Assembly: GCA_026075535.2 (NCBI GenBank)
Contig: AP026538.1
Coordinates: 9,052,001 to 9,116,000 of the forward strand
DNA from: Tricholoma matsutake
Lineage: Eukaryota; Basidiomycota; Agaricomycetes; Agaricales; Tricholomataceae
Reading direction: 5' to 3'
DNA: 64,000 nucleotides
The notes under the pieces: model-generated
What the model was told of the DNA's origin: nothing
Databases searched by the model: none
What the model saw: only the letters and a program-made list of their open reading frames with translations
Shown: piece by piece, positions 25,719 to 36,710 of the stretch
Layout of the letters: each line of letters begins with the position of its first letter
How positions within the stretch are numbered: the stretch's first letter is position 1
Position numbers and translations under genes: made by a program

Positions 25719-25946
25719 TTACAGCAAATATCCAACATAACAGCAGTATTTCCCCCCATGTGGGTGCTTCCATTGGTGAAAATTACATAGACTCCGAAAC
25801 AGGTTTCTCCGATGAGGGCATCTACCTAGCCCCCCATGTGGGCTCCTCCAATGTGGGCATCTTGCATCTGCCTTATGTGGATACCCCCAGTGTGGGTGAT
25901 TTGACAACCCCTTTATGGGGTGTTCTTTATAAAGAACTTGTTCCAA
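25719..25946. repeat. Short direct repeats and palindromes at the Helitron left margin
   Basis: A block of diverged repeats built on catgtgggtgcttcc and atgtgggcatct occupies 25,755-25,900. It is followed by the hairpin aacccctttatggggtgtt (about 25,907-25,925) and the perfect 16 bp palindrome GTTCTTTATAAAGAAC (25,922-25,937). Downstream composition becomes strongly AT-rich. This is a plausible left margin of the Helitron, but I cannot prove the terminus. Confidence 0.45.
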
Positions 25947-26596
25947 ACCTCAATTTATATTTGTTGCCTATTTCATGTGCCAATGTATATTTTAACATAT
26001 CCGACTCACTGAAGTTTCCATGCTATAATTGTACCTCTATATCTTGTGGCACATCATCTACAGAACCAATGCTTTTGGGGAGCAATGGCTACTTGTTTAA
26101 CAAATATGGTATAACCTCTTGCTATCAATATTCTATTAAATATATGCCACATATATTTGTTTCTTCAATTGCTTGTTCAGTAAGATGGCTAAGCTTCTGC
26201 TCCAGTTATGTTGAGGTGTTCTCTTTCTTTTGGCAGAGGGTCAGAAATATTGTTTTTTTGCTGTTTCGTTTGCAACACTGGATACTATCCCTAAACATTC
26301 TTCCAGTTGTTGATGTCTCAGTCAGAGTCAGAAAGCTATCATTAATACTGAAACAGAATATGATGTACAAACATGATTTTGCAGTATGTCTCCTAATACT
26401 TATCAAATGTAAATATGATTCTGATTATTTGTCTATATCTTGTTTGTTTTCAGCTTTTTCTTGTTTTGTGTATGTGGTCTTTAGACAATTTGGCTTCTTG
26501 TGTCTGATGGTCAAATCCAAGCTTTGCAGTCTTGTATTTTTACATTCATTGAAACATCGAGGTCGGGTTTTTATTGCTAGTGAAGGCAATCAGAAT

Positions 26597-28108
26597 ATGC
26601 CTTACCAGCTATTCAAGTTTCATAAAGTACATGACCCCAGAGGGTATTTCAAAAAGGATGTATCTACAGCATTTGCACCACCTGCTAGAATACTTAACAA
26701 GGGGGGGTATGCTGCTCATATCTTCTCCTATTCACAACTAGAGCCATATTTGTTACCACAAGATAAAAATCAGCCAGATATTACAAAAATGGTATTCAAA
26801 TATGCTGATCATGTAAATGATGTTGGTTTACTAAAGTATCCACCAAGTCAATTTGTTTATGTTAACATGCCACTTCAGGATCTTACCCCATATCTTACAG
26901 TAACTACTCTGCAAAAAATAGCAAAATCTCATGGCTGTCCTGCTGGATCTCATGACAATAAAAATACCTTACAGTATTCTTTAAAAAATCACTCCTGTCC
27001 CCAATGTAATGTACTTGTTACTGTATTTTCAATTGAGCAACCATGGTCACAGCAGCATCATAGAGCAAACTTGAAGAAGAAGAAGGAAGAAAAAGCTGAG
27101 AGCATTAATGCACTTAAAGAAAAGTTGAATAGCTCAATTGTTGCAAATGCCTCTTCCTTACCATTTCCACCAGCACCATTGACCAGCATGCTTGCACGAG
27201 ACATTGCAGATGAAGCATGTAAAAAGATGACCAAAAAGAAAATTGAGGAAAGTGGTTGTGCTGTCTGTGGTGAGTTAGTACCAAGTGGGGAACTTAGTAG
27301 ATTGAAAACTATTAAAAACCATCTGCATGTGTTGAAGGCAGAAGGTGTATCTAGTGTAGAGCAAAAAAGTTTGGACCAGAAGAAAAAAGAATACACTGGT
27401 CCTATACTAGATTATAAGTGTAGTAATGTTTGCAACACTTGTAGGATGTCCCTCAGATGTAACAAAGTTCCAAGGCTTGCACTAGCTCATGGATTGTGGC
27501 TTGGGAATGTACCTGAAGAGTTATCCAGCTTGCGATTTGTTGAAAAACTTTTGATTGCATGGGTTAGACATACATGTTGTTTTTTGAAAATTTCAACAGG
27601 TGGCCATAAAATGAAAGCTAATGCAATTGCATTTGAAACTCCCATTCCCAAGGTGTATAGTAAACTCCCACCTCCTAGAGATGAAATGGATGATGTACTT
27701 GCAATTTTTTTTACAGGTCCATGCAAACCAACTCTGGAAGACTATAATCGATCATTGATTCTTGTGAGACGGAATCATGTAGCACGAGCATTGGAGTGGT
27801 TAAAGTTAAACCATAGAGATTATGCAGATATAGACATTTCACATGAAAATCTGGCAGAATATCCTGAAGATGGACCACCTTGCTCAGTAGAGTATAAGCC
27901 TCTCTCAAGCAATAAAACATTAGAAGGAACTAGTCTTCATGATATGGATGATGAAGATGGTACTGCTGAAGGTGACTGTGCATATACTGTACATGGGCTG
28001 ACTGGACAGAAATTGGATACTATGACCACTAACAGGCTAAAGGCACTTGCACTTAAGCATTTAAATTCTCGGAAAATTTCTAGTTGTTGGTCACAGCAAC
28101 AAAGCTGA
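26597..28108 (+). pseudogene. Helitron protein, N-terminal part (DUF6570-type)
   Basis: The start is set at ATG 26,597 (MPYQLFKFHKVHDP), because the open frame upstream looks like chance AT-rich translation. The next 150 residues hold AHIFSYSQLEPYLLP, as in basidiomycete Helitron proteins. Then comes a Lys-rich coiled stretch (27,060-27,140) and a Cys-rich DUF6570-like domain: CAVCGELVPSG, SNVCNTC, LAHGLWLGNVPEEL and HKMKANAIAFETPIPKVY. The frame ends at TGA 28,106-28,108. Shifting one base at about 28,070 continues the protein smoothly into the next block, so this is a frameshift and not a natural end. The homopolymer-rich site (cggaaaattt) could also be an assembly error. Confidence 0.82.
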
Positions 28109-28142
28109 ATCTGCATGGGATAATCCACAACTTTATCCTAAA

Positions 28143-29999
28143 ATGTTTCCCTGGTTATTTCCATATGGACTAGGAGGTGTTGGCTCAGCTGGCTTGTCTG
28201 ACAAAGAGCACAAAAGACATTTACTAATGTACCATGACAAAAGATTTCAGACAGATGTCAATTTTCCATTTGTTGCATTTAGTCATGAACAAATCAAAAC
28301 AAGTACAACTCAGAGTTTTTTACTTGCTGAGAAAAGCAAGTTTCAAGCTATTACAGACAGACTTCTGAATCTTGATCAGACTGTTCTGAATGCTTTAATT
28401 GAAAAATTTTCTGGTGGAGATTATGTTGCAGCTGAAACAGATGAAGAGAAGAATTGTTTTCAAGTTATAAAAGACTTGGATCATATTGCTGGAAGTGTTA
28501 AAGGATCTATGACAAGTAAAAAATATATGCGGAATGAAATTTGGTCATTGGTAAATCATTGTGGGGCACCATCCTGGTATATAACATTATCACCTGCTGA
28601 TGTAAAACATCCAATATGTCTCTATTATGCTGGTACAGATACTAAGTTTGAGCCTTGTATACTGAATGAAAGTGACAGAATTCATCGTATATGCAAAAAT
28701 CCAGTAGCTAGTGCTCGATTTTTTTATTTCATAGTCCAAACCTTTATTGAGGATGTGTTAGGTGTAAAATCTAAACACCATGGATTGTATGGAGATACTA
28801 AGGCATATTATGGGACTGTTGAACAACAAGGCCGGCTCACACTGCACATGCATCTCTTGCTCTGGATAAAAGGGTCTTTAACACCACAAGAGATGCGACA
28901 AAAAATTCTTGATCCTAATTCTGACTTTCAAAAGAACCTTGTAAAATGGTTGGAAAGCTGTGTTTCAGGAGAATTCTTCAATGGCACACAAGAAGATGTT
29001 ATGGCACAAATTGACTCAAATAAAAACCTGCCAGAATATAAAAATCCAACAGAAACCATGCCTTTGCCACCACCTCCTGCTTGTAAAAAATCAGATCCTC
29101 ATGAAACATGTGGTGCATGTCAAAAACTAGGTACATGGTGGGGTCTTTTTACACAAACTGTTGATGATCTTCTTACAAAGTCAAATGTCCATAGTTGTAA
29201 TAGAAATAAAAATAAAGATGGAAGTGCAAATAAGAGGCATGTATATACTGGCTGCATGGACAATAAATGGGGCAAATGCAAGGCAAGATTTCCACAACCT
29301 TTATCTCAAGAAACTCGTATAGACAAGGAGACAGGTTCACTAGATTTGAAAAAAAAAGAACCCTGGCTAAATACTTTTACACCCTTATTAACTTATATTT
29401 TCCACTGCAACACAGATGTTACCTGCCTCATGTCAGGTACTGCTATTAAAGCAGTAATTATATATGTATCTGATTATATAACTAAAGCCCCCTTGAAAAC
29501 TCATGTTATTTTTGAATCAATCAAATCAATTTTCACTAAAAACATGGAACTTGTTAATGGTACATTGCCAAGTAGAGGAAAAGCAAGGCGATTGATGGCA
29601 AAGGTGGTAAACTTGTTGTCAGCAAAAATGGAAATGGGTGCAATTATGATATCCATGTATTTGCTGGGAAACCCTGATCACTATACCAGTCACAAATTTG
29701 TTTCATTTTACTGGCAAACTTATGTATCTGAAGCTCGCAAAGTCTGGCATCCAGAAGAAGCAATAAGCTTTTCAATCAAAGTGGCACTTGTAAAACTGAA
29801 GGGTAAAATAATAGGTCTTTCACCTGTTTTTGATTATATCTATTGGGCACCTGAGCTTGAGCACATGTCACTATATGATTGGATCAGAAGATGCAAAAGA
29901 GTTAAAATGACTAAAAAAGCAAATCAAAACTGGATAATACTGCTTCTGATGATCCCAACAATGGTGATAAAGGAGATTTATCTATGCAGTCTGATTTAA
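28143..29999 (+). pseudogene. Helitron Rep (HUH) domain block
   Basis: This is the Helitron_like_N region. Conserved stretches are MFPWLFPYGLGGVG at the start, KYMRNEIWSLVNHCGAPSWY, and TLHMHLLLW. In the last, His235-Met-His237 is the metal-binding HUH motif of rolling-circle replication nucleases. The two-tyrosine motif YVSDYITK lies at residues 441-448 (Tyr441, Tyr445, Lys448), the expected nicking residues. YLLGNPDHYTSH follows near 29,665-29,695. All visible catalytic residues are intact. The block ends in a second frameshift near 29,920 (ctaaaaaagc), after which the correct frame continues to the helicase block that begins formally at 29,984. Confidence 0.85.
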
Positions 30000-32900
30000 T
30001 TGGAGACCAATCATTTGAGTCTATTGATACAGAGTATGGTTGTGAAGATAAGCCTCTAAGCTTGACACAAGTGAAAAAAAACAAGTACCAGTTCTATCAG
30101 TTCACAAACTCTCATCCTCTTTATAATACACATCATATCAAGGTTGGCCCTGATGATGATAATATAGTGGTTAACTTTATTGGAGCCAATTTACCCCGTT
30201 GTGATCAAGGAGATAGGGATTATTATTGTTCTACTATGCTTACTCTTTTCAACCCTTGGCGAACTGGAAAAGAACTGAAAGATAGTATTGAAAACTGGAA
30301 TAATGCCTTTAGTGAATACTCATTTACTGCAAGACAATTGGAACTTATGAAGAATTTTAATATTCGATTTGAATGTTTAGATGCAAGAGATGATTATTGG
30401 GCTCAATTAAAGAAAAATGCAAGTGTTTTGTCTACATGGGAAGAAGCTGATTTTACTTTCTTGGAGGACTGTACATCTGATAATCTTTGTGCACACCATT
30501 CTGAAAATGATCAAGATGATATTCCTCTTCATTTGCTTCAGTTAGGAAAAAGAGAGATAAAACGGCAACGGGAAGCTATGACCATGCGAAATATTCTGAC
30601 CAACCTTGGTTGGACTTCTGAAAACCAGGTCAATACTCACACTAATATTGAGCTGAATCCTCCACCAATTCAGCACATCTTATCAGGATTAGAATGGAAA
30701 AATGAAGTTGCCAAAAAAAGGCAAGAAGTTCTGGAGCAGCGAAAGCAAAGAATACCTGCAAATCATAAACTTGAACCTGAACAATCTTTTGAACAGTTGT
30801 CTTCAAATATTGTTAAAATCACTGACAAATCTTATCTAACAAAAGAAATCCATGAGTCTGACACACAACTAGCTCTTGATACTATAGTTGAGAAATATAG
30901 TCTTAATACTGAGCAAGAAAAAGCATTTCGCATTGTAGCTACACATGCTAGTGATCTTTATTCAGAACCTTTACGAATGTACATTGGTGGAATGGCTGGA
31001 ACTGGGAAGTCTCAAGTTTTAAAAGCCTTAAAAACCTTTTTCAAAGAAAAAGATGAATCATATCGATTTATAGTAGTAGCACCAACAGGAAGTGCAGCTG
31101 CTTTGCTTGGAGGATCAACTTATCACTCACTATTTGGTATTAGTGACTATAATGAGAAAGGACTTACAAATTTAGCTCAGGTAAGATCTAGACTTATTGG
31201 AGTAGACTACATTTTCTTGGATGAGGTCTCTATGTTATCTTGCCATGATATGTATCGCATCTCATGTCAGCTTGCTATTGCTTTGAATATACCAGAGCAG
31301 CCCTTTGGAGGTTTAAGTATGTTGTTTGCAGGTGATTTTGCACAGCTACCACCAGTTGTAGGTGGTGAAGGGTCATCTTTATATAGTCAAAATATTGGAG
31401 CTATTGCATCAACTCAGAGATCTCAGGAAGAAGCAATAGGTAAATCTTTGTGGCATCAAGTAACTACAGTAGTTATACTTCAGGAAAACATGAGACAAAA
31501 AAAACAGACTCCAGAAGATGCTAAATTTCATACTGCATTGGAAAATATGAGGTATAAGGCCTGTACACCTACAGACATTGTATTTTTACAAACACTTATA
31601 TCATCTCCCATATCTGGGCAACCATCTGTATGTGATGATAATTTCCATGATATATCTATTATTACTGTACTAAATGTCCATAAGGATGAGATTAACAAAC
31701 TTGGCTCAGAACATTTTGCTGCTGAAACTGAACAAGTGTTGACACACTTTTACTCTGAAGATTCACACAAAGTCCATTCAGAAAAATCCAAATTTAAAGG
31801 TTCAGTAGTTAAGCTTAACAAGATATCTAATGAGTTGCAGCAAATTCTTTGGGAACAGCCATATAGTACAAATGACAGACATATAGCTGGAAAGTTATCC
31901 TTATGTAAAGGCTTACCTGTAATGATAAGATATAATGGTGCAACAGAACTTTGTATTACAAAAGGTCAAGAAGCTACAGTATATAACTGGAATGTATCTC
32001 CTGGTGAACATGGTCAACCAATCTTGGAAACACTTTTTGTCAAATTGATCAATCCTCCTTCTGATGTTAAATTTGATGGACTTCCTGAAAATGTTGTACC
32101 ATTATACAAAACTACAAATCCAATTTACTGTTCTTTGCCTGATGATTCAAAGGTACATGTGTCAAGAACCCAGATAGAGGTTCTTCCCAACTTCTCTATG
32201 ACAGATTATGCTTCTCAAGGTAAAACAAGGCCTTATAATGTGGTAAACCTTAATGACAATTGTTCTCATCAGTCTTATTATACAGCATTGTCACATAGTG
32301 CAACTGCAGCTGGTACATTAATAACACAGACATTTCATCCTCAGAAAATTACAGGTGGTGCTTCTGGTGCCTTAAGACAAGAATTCAGAGAGCTAGAGTT
32401 GCTTGATGAAATTACTGACTTGAGGTATAATGGAAAATTGCACAGAAGTGTGGTTGGTGAACAGAGAAATATGCTAATTATGGCTTTTAGACAATGGAAG
32501 GGAATGCATCATGTACCATCAGCTGTACACAAAGCCATTAGGTGGAATTCCAGAGATCCTTTATTAGAACCTGAAATAGAAGATGTCAGATGGAAGATTG
32601 TAGAAAAACAGAAGAAGCACACTGCAGCTATTCCTGCCAAAGCTAAGTCCACTTCTGTTTCAACTAAGTCCCTGAAAAGAAAAATCAGTGTGATAACTGA
32701 TAATAGCACAGCTGAAAACATACATAAAAAAATAAAAACCAGTCACAATACAGCTGATATAGCTTCTGGTGGTGCAACATTTCAGATTTCACCTCCTACT
32801 GGTCTAATATGGAGTAATAACAGCTGTGCATATGATTCAGTATTTACTATATTATACTCACTTTGGAGGAGTAATCCAACATACTGGAAACAATCCTTTT

Positions 32901-33577
32901 ATAGCATGAATTGTGACTTGCTAGAAGAGATCAGTAATGGATTCAATGATCACTCTTATAATCAAACTTCATTAGAATCTGTTAGAGACAGATTTAGAAT
33001 TGCTTTAGACAATTCACGGTTAGCTGGCCTACACTGGGGCAGATATACATCTGTGGTCAGGCTATTAGAGTACATGTTTAAAGCATCTACAGAAATGGTG
33101 TCTTCTCAGCTTACCTGTAGTGAGAGACATCCCATCATCCATAGCCAATGCCACTCTATTTATTCATATGTTTTGTCTGCTGGCACAAATCCTTATGTAT
33201 CAACAACAGACTGGATTCAGAATTACAAAGAAGATTCATGTTTTTTGTGTGAAGAATGCAATCAGTGCCTTCAGCGCACATACTCATTTTCAAAAATTCC
33301 AGATTTAATTGTATTTGAGTTTGAAGGCAAGGATATATGTATAGATCCAGAGGTAACAATTACCTGTAGAGATAATCAATCTCGCACTATGAAACTACAA
33401 GGTGTTATATATTATGGAGAATTGCATTACACGTCACATGTTATAATTAATGAACAGATATGGTTTCATGATGGCATTTCTACTGGTGCCAGCATGTTAT
33501 ATGATGGACAATTACTACCCACTTCAGATCTTCAACATTGCAAAGGAAAACAGGCAAACATTGCAATTTATGCCTAG
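29984..33577 (+). CDS. PIF1-like Helitron helicase with USP-like cysteine-protease tail
   Basis: 1,197 residues. The helicase has Walker A GMAGTGKS (residues 336-343), Walker B LDE (412-414) and motif III GDFAQLPP (450-457), followed by the usual late motifs (TDYASQGKTRPYNVV, YYTALSHSATAAGT). Function: strand separation during rolling-circle transposition. After a Lys-rich linker (about 880-925), residues 935-1197 form a separate domain. It begins WSNNSCAYDSVFTILYSLW, with Cys948 placed like the Cys box of ubiquitin-specific proteases. It includes the Cys cluster CFLCEECNQC and ends with YYGELHYTSHVI, where His1148 sits like the USP His box. No cleavage activity is proven. OTU-type protease tails are known in some animal and plant Helitrons. 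A USP-like tail is my reading of the boxes. Confidence 0.83.
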   Translation: MQSDLIGDQSFESIDTEYGCEDKPLSLTQVKKNKYQFYQFTNSHPLYNTHHIKVGPDDDNIVVNFIGANLPRCDQGDRDYYCSTMLTLFNPWRTGKELKDSIENWNNAFSEYSFTARQLELMKNFNIRFECLDARDDYWAQLKKNASVLSTWEEADFTFLEDCTSDNLCAHHSENDQDDIPLHLLQLGKREIKRQREAMTMRNILTNLGWTSENQVNTHTNIELNPPPIQHILSGLEWKNEVAKKRQEVLEQRKQRIPANHKLEPEQSFEQLSSNIVKITDKSYLTKEIHESDTQLALDTIVEKYSLNTEQEKAFRIVATHASDLYSEPLRMYIGGMAGTGKSQVLKALKTFFKEKDESYRFIVVAPTGSAAALLGGSTYHSLFGISDYNEKGLTNLAQVRSRLIGVDYIFLDEVSMLSCHDMYRISCQLAIALNIPEQPFGGLSMLFAGDFAQLPPVVGGEGSSLYSQNIGAIASTQRSQEEAIGKSLWHQVTTVVILQENMRQKKQTPEDAKFHTALENMRYKACTPTDIVFLQTLISSPISGQPSVCDDNFHDISIITVLNVHKDEINKLGSEHFAAETEQVLTHFYSEDSHKVHSEKSKFKGSVVKLNKISNELQQILWEQPYSTNDRHIAGKLSLCKGLPVMIRYNGATELCITKGQEATVYNWNVSPGEHGQPILETLFVKLINPPSDVKFDGLPENVVPLYKTTNPIYCSLPDDSKVHVSRTQIEVLPNFSMTDYASQGKTRPYNVVNLNDNCSHQSYYTALSHSATAAGTLITQTFHPQKITGGASGALRQEFRELELLDEITDLRYNGKLHRSVVGEQRNMLIMAFRQWKGMHHVPSAVHKAIRWNSRDPLLEPEIEDVRWKIVEKQKKHTAAIPAKAKSTSVSTKSLKRKISVITDNSTAENIHKKIKTSHNTADIASGGATFQISPPTGLIWSNNSCAYDSVFTILYSLWRSNPTYWKQSFYSMNCDLLEEISNGFNDHSYNQTSLESVRDRFRIALDNSRLAGLHWGRYTSVVRLLEYMFKASTEMVSSQLTCSERHPIIHSQCHSIYSYVLSAGTNPYVSTTDWIQNYKEDSCFLCEECNQCLQRTYSFSKIPDLIVFEFEGKDICIDPEVTITCRDNQSRTMKLQGVIYYGELHYTSHVIINEQIWFHDGISTGASMLYDGQLLPTSDLQHCKGKQANIAIYA

Positions 33578-33964
33578 TGTTATGCTGTATTTGTTTTCAA
33601 AATTGCTTTATTAGTCAATCTTGTTACTTGCTTCATATCCTAATTCATGCATCACCTTCTTTATTTTATTCTGTGCCACTTTGATTCACTTTACATTATA
33701 TTGGTACTCACCTGTACCTAATAAATGGTAGCACCATGCTGTGTGAGTTTCAAGTACATCATTTGAAGCTGGTTAGTAGATTTTATACCACAATTGTATA
33801 TATTATCTGCCATATGGCTTTGCATCAAAAGAAAATAAATGCAGACTAAAGGAAAAAATTCCTGAAGTGAGGACTCATTCATGCCAGGTGCAGCCATGGC
33901 CCAACCCAACAAGTTTATGAACCAGTGGTGGTAGTGGAGGGAGGAGAGAGGGAGGACAGCAGCG
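33578..33964. other. Helitron 3' flank, no gene
   Basis: AT-rich sequence downstream of the helicase stop, with the stem-loop at 33,703-33,718, and then unassigned sequence up to the inverted-repeat arm. Confidence 0.5.
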
Positions 33965-34285
33965 ATAAATCTAGGGTGAGGGACTACCCTAACTGCCCAG
34001 AAGGAGTTTTGGACAATAGGAAAGGTGTGTGACCCATGGTGAGCAAAGTTCACCTCTGTTGATGGGGAAAGCATGCCCTAGTGAGCCAGGATCTCAGTCC
34101 CATCCCACTGTACATACATACCTTTCATTTACTTCATCTATAGACCTGAAAAACAAAGAAATCGAACACTTTTGTGCCATGGATCTAATACAGCAAGTAT
34201 TCCTCCTCCCCACCCCTAGTTCACTTTTCTGACTATCTTATCCTATCCAGATTTGATAGTAGGCTCACCACATCATTTATAAGGT
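33965..34285. repeat. Right arm of the 321 bp inverted repeat
   Basis: Reverse complement of 1-321 with about three transition differences. It ends at 34,285 only because its partner meets the window edge. The outer border may be farther right. Confidence 0.85.
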
Positions 34286-35067
34286 CTCTATGATGCATCT
34301 GTAATGCTCATTTATTCAGTGGGATGAACAGGAGAGCTGGTGAGTCACTATCTCTCATATCATACTCACACATAGTTTTACATCCACCCACTGGCTCCCT
34401 AGTCTCTATACCTGGCATACCACTCTACATGGTACCCTTACACAGTTTTGGCAGCACATGTTTGGTCATGATCCACATGCCAGCCCAGCAGTGGGTACCC
34501 TCTCCTCCCCTACTTTTTCACTTTTTCCCACTGTAGTCATTGCGAGTACTTATCCCCATCATGTACATAGATCTTGACATGATTTTATTGGCCTGGAAAT
34601 CAAGGGAGAGCATCATGCATGAGTACAAATGATAATCTCTCATTTTCACTTAAAGAAGGTAGTGCTCAGGCTCTAGCAGGCTTATAGGGGCAGATAAAGT
34701 GGAAAGGATGGCATGCATTCATTCTATGTACACATACAGTTAATGTAAGCAAAAGAAACCAAGGGAAACAGGGCAGAATGAAGGAAATAGTGAGCTCACT
34801 GTCAGTGGCAGTGAGCACGACATTAGCTGACATGGGCTGACAGTGATTGATGGCTTTGATCATGATGGCATGTGAGCAAGTGTTCAGGACAGTGGCCGAT
34901 GATGTCCACTGCAGATGTTATCTCATGTGTAATCCTTATCTATTCACACGATATTACATAATAACTGTGCACAAAAGTCTACTGTCAATCAAGCACGAGT
35001 CAACTGAGAGTCAACTGAGAGTCAACTATGAGTCAACTGCCTCAAGGTTTGCCCCTTGTGTATGTAG
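34286..35067. other. No gene; short gagtcaact tandem
   Basis: No supported coding frame. A small array of gtcaactgaga/gtcaactatga units (about 34,997-35,040, four copies) is the only structure I see. Confidence 0.5.
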
Positions 35068-35572
35068 TAGTGTTGCCAATGGTGCGGCTTGGAGCCACGA
35101 GCCATTGAGCCAAGCTGCTATTTTGGGCCAGCTGCCTGCTCAAGCCATGCCCTAAGTTGCCTCAAATTCAGAGTGACTGGAGGGCTTTAAATGTTCTTAA
35201 AACACTATAAAACACTCTGTAGGAGTCCCTACTGCCATTTTGAATACATGTTGTTATACCCTTACTCCCCGAGCCATCTCTCAAGCATACGAGGAGATAA
35301 ACATAGCCAAATAATCTCATCAAAGAAACCGATCTGTGCAAAACTCAATAGTATGACTTGTTTCTTTTGTAATAATAGTCTACACAACCTATTTGACCAT
35401 TAAAATACATAACTGAAGCATAAATACAACTCAGATTGCAAGCCCACAACTTTGGGCAATCTCAATCGGCTCAGCTGGCTCAGAGCCACTCAGGGCAACT
35501 CAGTGCCATTTTGATTGGCTCAAGTGCCTGAGCTGCGCCGTGAGCGAGCCGAGCTGAGCAGTGGCATCACTA
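35068..35572. mobile_element. Non-autonomous DNA element, AGCC-motif type
   Basis: About 505 bp. It starts TAGTGTTGCCAATGG and ends CACTGCCACTGC-like in inverse (right terminus read inward: TAGTGATGCCACTGCTCAGC). Both ends carry arrays of agcc/ggct motifs in both orientations (35,080-35,155 and 35,465-35,560). The flanking octamers (gtatgtag and cttcatag) match only in part, so the target duplication has decayed or my borders are off slightly. No coding capacity. Confidence 0.5.
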
Positions 35573-35699
35573 CTTCATAGTACTCATCCATGCTCATTTG
35601 TTTCCCACACATGGGCATGTCATAGACTCATAGTGTGCTAGACAGTTCTCAATCCGACAGAAGCTCCAATCCTCTAGTCAGTGTGTTTTCTCCTTCTTG
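35573..35699. other. Short spacer
   Basis: Nothing recognised. Confidence 0.5.
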
Positions 35700-35709
35700 G
35701 ACCTTGTTT

Positions 35710-36710
35710 TCATACTGGTTGGCTCATAAAATTGTAATTCATTGCACAAATCAGTATCTTCTCGCAATATAAGCGGATCAAATCAGCCAGTTCCAGTCTT
35801 GCTCGGCACATGGTGTTCGCTGCTGGGCCCAGGGAAAATTCTTTAGGTCCCAACAAGGCTCCAACCATATAGTATCCATATATGGCTTGTGGTGCCAGTG
35901 TAAATATATGACTCGATGCCATATAAAGATTAATATATACAGTTTTCTGAAAAAACCTCCATTTTTCAATATCCTAATGGTTCTGCATATACAGGTATCA
36001 CCTCTTTCATCACAGCAGTCCATACCTTTGACAGAAAGAGCAACCAATGAGACTAGTATAAATGTATTGGAATCCTACCTACTCGGCCATTTCAATATTT
36101 AGGGGATAGGCAACAAACCACTTACTACAGTGTATGTTTAAATTTGAAGGGTGTAGGTACAGAAAGTTATCTACATGAAGGTAAATTTGCCAAGGACCAC
36201 TCAATTTGAGATATGATGGGTTGATAGGTACATGGTGTTTGGGCATATTTTCTTTGAAGGCCCCAACCCCTCGATATGGTGCCACCTTGCCAGCATCAGT
36301 GTTCTGACTCTTGGCTTGAAACTTGCTGACATTGTAGATACTGGTAGGCCTTTGCCTAATTGAACCCACTTTTCATGCTTCAACCAACATGAGCCTTAAG
36401 CTCTTGTGATTGGCCAGGTTTCCAGGTTTGCTCAATTTCCCACCCTCTGTGACTCTGTCAGAAAGTCTCCACAAGGGCTACAGGGTTGATTCAAAAATTG
36501 TAGTGAGTATCTCAGATCCTTCCCAGCATAGCTGCCAAACATCTGAGCAAAGCTTGAGATATATAAGTATCTTGATTCACTGTTGTTCTGCCAGGAACCC
36601 TTAGGTGGTTGAGTACCTGACCTTTGATAGTATATTCCTATTGGATAGGGCTGTGCACTGTGCTGTATATTGATGGATACACAGTGCTGTCTGACAGTCA
36701 TGGCACCCAT
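35710..36710 (-). pseudogene. Unrecognised gene fragment
   Basis: Three minus-strand pieces have plausible coding character: 36,710-36,432 (YLYISSFAQMFGSYAGKD), 36,369-36,079 (PWQIYLHVDNFLYLHP) and 35,922-35,710 (LAPQAIYGYYMVGALLGP). They are in different frames and could be exons or frameshifted parts of one gene. I do not recognise the family and see no catalytic motif. The neighbourhood is repetitive, so a decayed transposon gene is as likely as a host gene. Confidence 0.3.

Larger units (their letters stand above)
25922..33718 (+). mobile_element. Helitron (Rep/helicase element), borders approximate
   Basis: The unit has a Rep domain with an HUH motif, a two-tyrosine motif and a PIF1-family helicase, the hallmark of rolling-circle Helitrons. 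It is markedly AT-richer than its surroundings. The left limit given is the palindrome at 25,922. The right limit is a small stem-loop GGTAC-TCACCT-GTACC (33,703-33,718), about 125 bases past the stop. Neither is a demonstrated terminus: I find no convincing 5' TC or 3' CTRR pair. The three coding blocks are in frames 2, 0 and 2, so two single-base frameshifts (near 28,070 and near 29,920) disrupt one ancestral protein. Otherwise the frames are long and clean, suggesting recent activity. Confidence 0.8.

Noticed and set aside
25760..26596. N-terminal 280 residues of the long open frame before the Helitron protein
   Set aside because: Hydrophobic, Cys/Ser-rich translation of AT-rich DNA without similarity to Helitron proteins. 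The recognisable protein begins at the ATG at 26,597.
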